A stretch of DNA of 6,889 nt, taken from positions 1 to 6,889 of the forward strand of contig JBGPFS010000135.1 of NCBI GenBank assembly GCA_041483455.1, in the 5' to 3' direction. Under the pieces are notes generated by a model. It saw only the letters and a program-made list of their open reading frames with translations. It had not been told where the DNA came from and did not search any database. The translations under genes and the position numbers were made by a program. This stretch comes from JBGPFS01 sp041483455. Its GTDB lineage: Bacteria; Chloroflexota; Limnocylindria; Limnocylindrales; CSP1-4. The first letter of the stretch is position 1. The number at the start of each line of letters is the position of its first letter. Below, piece after piece: positions 6,485 through 6,889 of the stretch.

Positions 6485-6553
6485 TACAGGACATACCTTC
6501 ATAACATTATGAGGACTGTCAAGGTTCGCCGCCCGCCGTGCTGCGTTCGCAGC
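6485..6553 (-). promoter_or_regulatory. Putative promoter/operator region of the sugar-transport operon
   Basis: Read on the - strand, a perfect -35-like TTGACA lies at 6522-6517. It is followed by an AT-rich stretch that contrasts with the GC-rich surroundings. Inside it is the palindrome TCATAA-CA-TTATGA (6499-6512; + strand spelling), which would lie between -35 and -10 and could be an operator. A second palindrome of the same design, GCTGCG-TT-CGCAGC (6540-6553), lies upstream, with centres 41 bp apart. A good -10 at 16-18 bases is missing: AAGGTA or AGGTAT sit there, and TATGTC is at 21. The promoter call is therefore tentative, and no regulator gene is present in the window to name the site. 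Confidence 0.4.
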
Positions 6554-6650
6554 CTGTCGATCGTTGGTCGGGCCGCCATCCGAGTCAGCACATCTAGTTT
6601 GAACAGTCCCCGAGTTCTCCCGACACCTGCGAGCGAGATCGCCGGGTAAC

Positions 6651-6712
6651 GAACGGCGCCGTCGCCCCATGCTTGTCGTGTCTTACGCGATGAGCAGGAG
6701 GAACGGCGCCGT
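6651..6712 (+). repeat. 12-bp direct repeat GAACGGCGCCGT, two copies 50 bp apart
   Basis: Identical copies lie at 6651-6662 and 6701-6712. Each contains the GGCGCC palindrome. The second copy sits between the transposase Shine-Dalgarno and its GTG start. It may belong to the insertion element's leader, but no function can be shown. Confidence 0.5.
6696..6701 (+). promoter_or_regulatory. Ribosome binding site of the transposase fragment
   Basis: AGGAGG is followed 9 bases later by the GTG at 6711. The in-frame ATGs at 6690 and 6669 have no such site before them, so GTG 6711 is the better start, although ATG 6690 would add only seven residues. Confidence 0.55.
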
Positions 6713-6889
6713 GGTCAGTGATGACGTCCTGTACGGCTTCAGGCTGCGGTTGTTCAGCCTGGCCAGCGAGCTCGGCAACGTCCGCGAGGCCTGCCGGATC
6801 TTCGGCATCCACCACTCGACCTACTACCGCTGGCGGGCCGGTCCTGCGCAGTGGGCTGGAGATGCTCCGACCCAGGGAGCGCCGCCCGC
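6711..6889 (+). pseudogene. IS481-type transposase, N-terminal HTH fragment, apparently frameshifted and cut by window edge
   Basis: The frame from GTG 6711 reads VVSDDVLYGFRLRLFSLASE, then LGNVREACRIFGIHHSTYYRW, ending at the TGG at 6831-6833. This is the helix-turn-helix N-terminus of IS481-family DDE transposases (typical form LAxELGNVxxACRxxGxxxSTYYRWK). After that Trp the frame turns into unrelated residues. The +1 frame from 6835 reads GPVLRSGLEMLRPRERRP, which is the expected next block (xxVxxxGLExLRPRERRxP). The simplest reading is loss of two bases in the codon right after the Trp, in the GC-rich TGGCGGGCCGG. The gene is therefore broken, or the assembly has an indel there. The DDE catalytic domain would lie beyond base 6889. 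Neither terminal inverted repeats nor a target-site duplication can be fixed from what is here. The element faces away from the sugar operon. Confidence 0.75.

Noticed and set aside
6149..6649. A 166-codon + strand open frame across the operon's upstream region
   Set aside because: Its first half is antisense to the signal peptide and ASxAP repeat of the binding protein. The rest crosses the promoter-like region. There is no Shine-Dalgarno and no recognisable domain.
6594..6815. A 73-codon - strand open frame at the right end
   Set aside because: It is antisense to the transposase HTH, which has clear family motifs.
1..6889. tRNA, rRNA and riboswitch signals
   Set aside because: No tRNA cloverleaf with a TTCGA-type T-loop in a plausible context, no rRNA-like stretch and no recognisable riboswitch core were found. 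The leader before the binding protein is only a few dozen bases if the promoter is placed correctly.

Overview
This is a GC-rich window, roughly two-thirds G+C by eye. The carrier is a free-living, sugar-scavenging bacterium. Strongly GC-biased codon use, a lipoprotein solute-binding protein with an ASxAP-repeat linker, and frequent 4-bp start/stop overlaps would fit a high-GC Chloroflexota (Limnocylindria-like) or actinobacterial soil or freshwater genome. No phylogenetic marker is present, so this placement is only a suggestion.

Layout. (1) Bases 1-762, + strand: the last 253 codons of a hydantoinase/oxoprolinase A-subunit (HyuA-like) gene, cut by the left edge. (2) Bases 754-784: a perfect 10-bp inverted repeat that holds the stop codons of both converging genes. 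(3) Bases 776-6444, - strand: one compact five-gene operon. In transcription order it encodes a lipoprotein sugar-binding protein (6444-5221), a double-NBD CUT2/RbsA-type ATPase (5203-3644), an RbsC-type permease (3647-2625), an AnmK-family anhydro-sugar kinase (2628-1450) and a PIG-L/LmbE-family deacetylase (1453-776). The last three junctions are all 4-bp GTGA/GTGA/ATGA overlaps. (4) Bases 6445-6689: an intergenic region with an AT-rich palindrome and a TTGACA -35-like hexamer, probably the operon's control region. (5) Bases 6690-6889, + strand: the start of an IS481-type transposase that is apparently frameshifted and is cut by the right edge.

How the genes work together (inference). The transporter would import a sugar-like solute, the AnmK-like kinase would open and phosphorylate a 1,6-anhydro sugar, and the PIG-L protein would remove an N-acetyl or similar acyl group. 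Together they look like a self-contained route for scavenging anhydro-amino-sugars (for example anhydroMurNAc from cell-wall turnover) or other anhydro-sugars. No murQ, nagA or nagZ is present, so the pathway is either completed elsewhere or differs from the classical one. Several active-site motifs are non-standard: the PIG-L motif is AHALD instead of AHPDD, the kinase has MCGTSGDG, and ABC NBD1 has no LSGGQ. The substrate may therefore not be the textbook one. The remainder looks ordinary: I see no tRNA, rRNA or CRISPR, and no intergenic stretch exceeds 300 bases.
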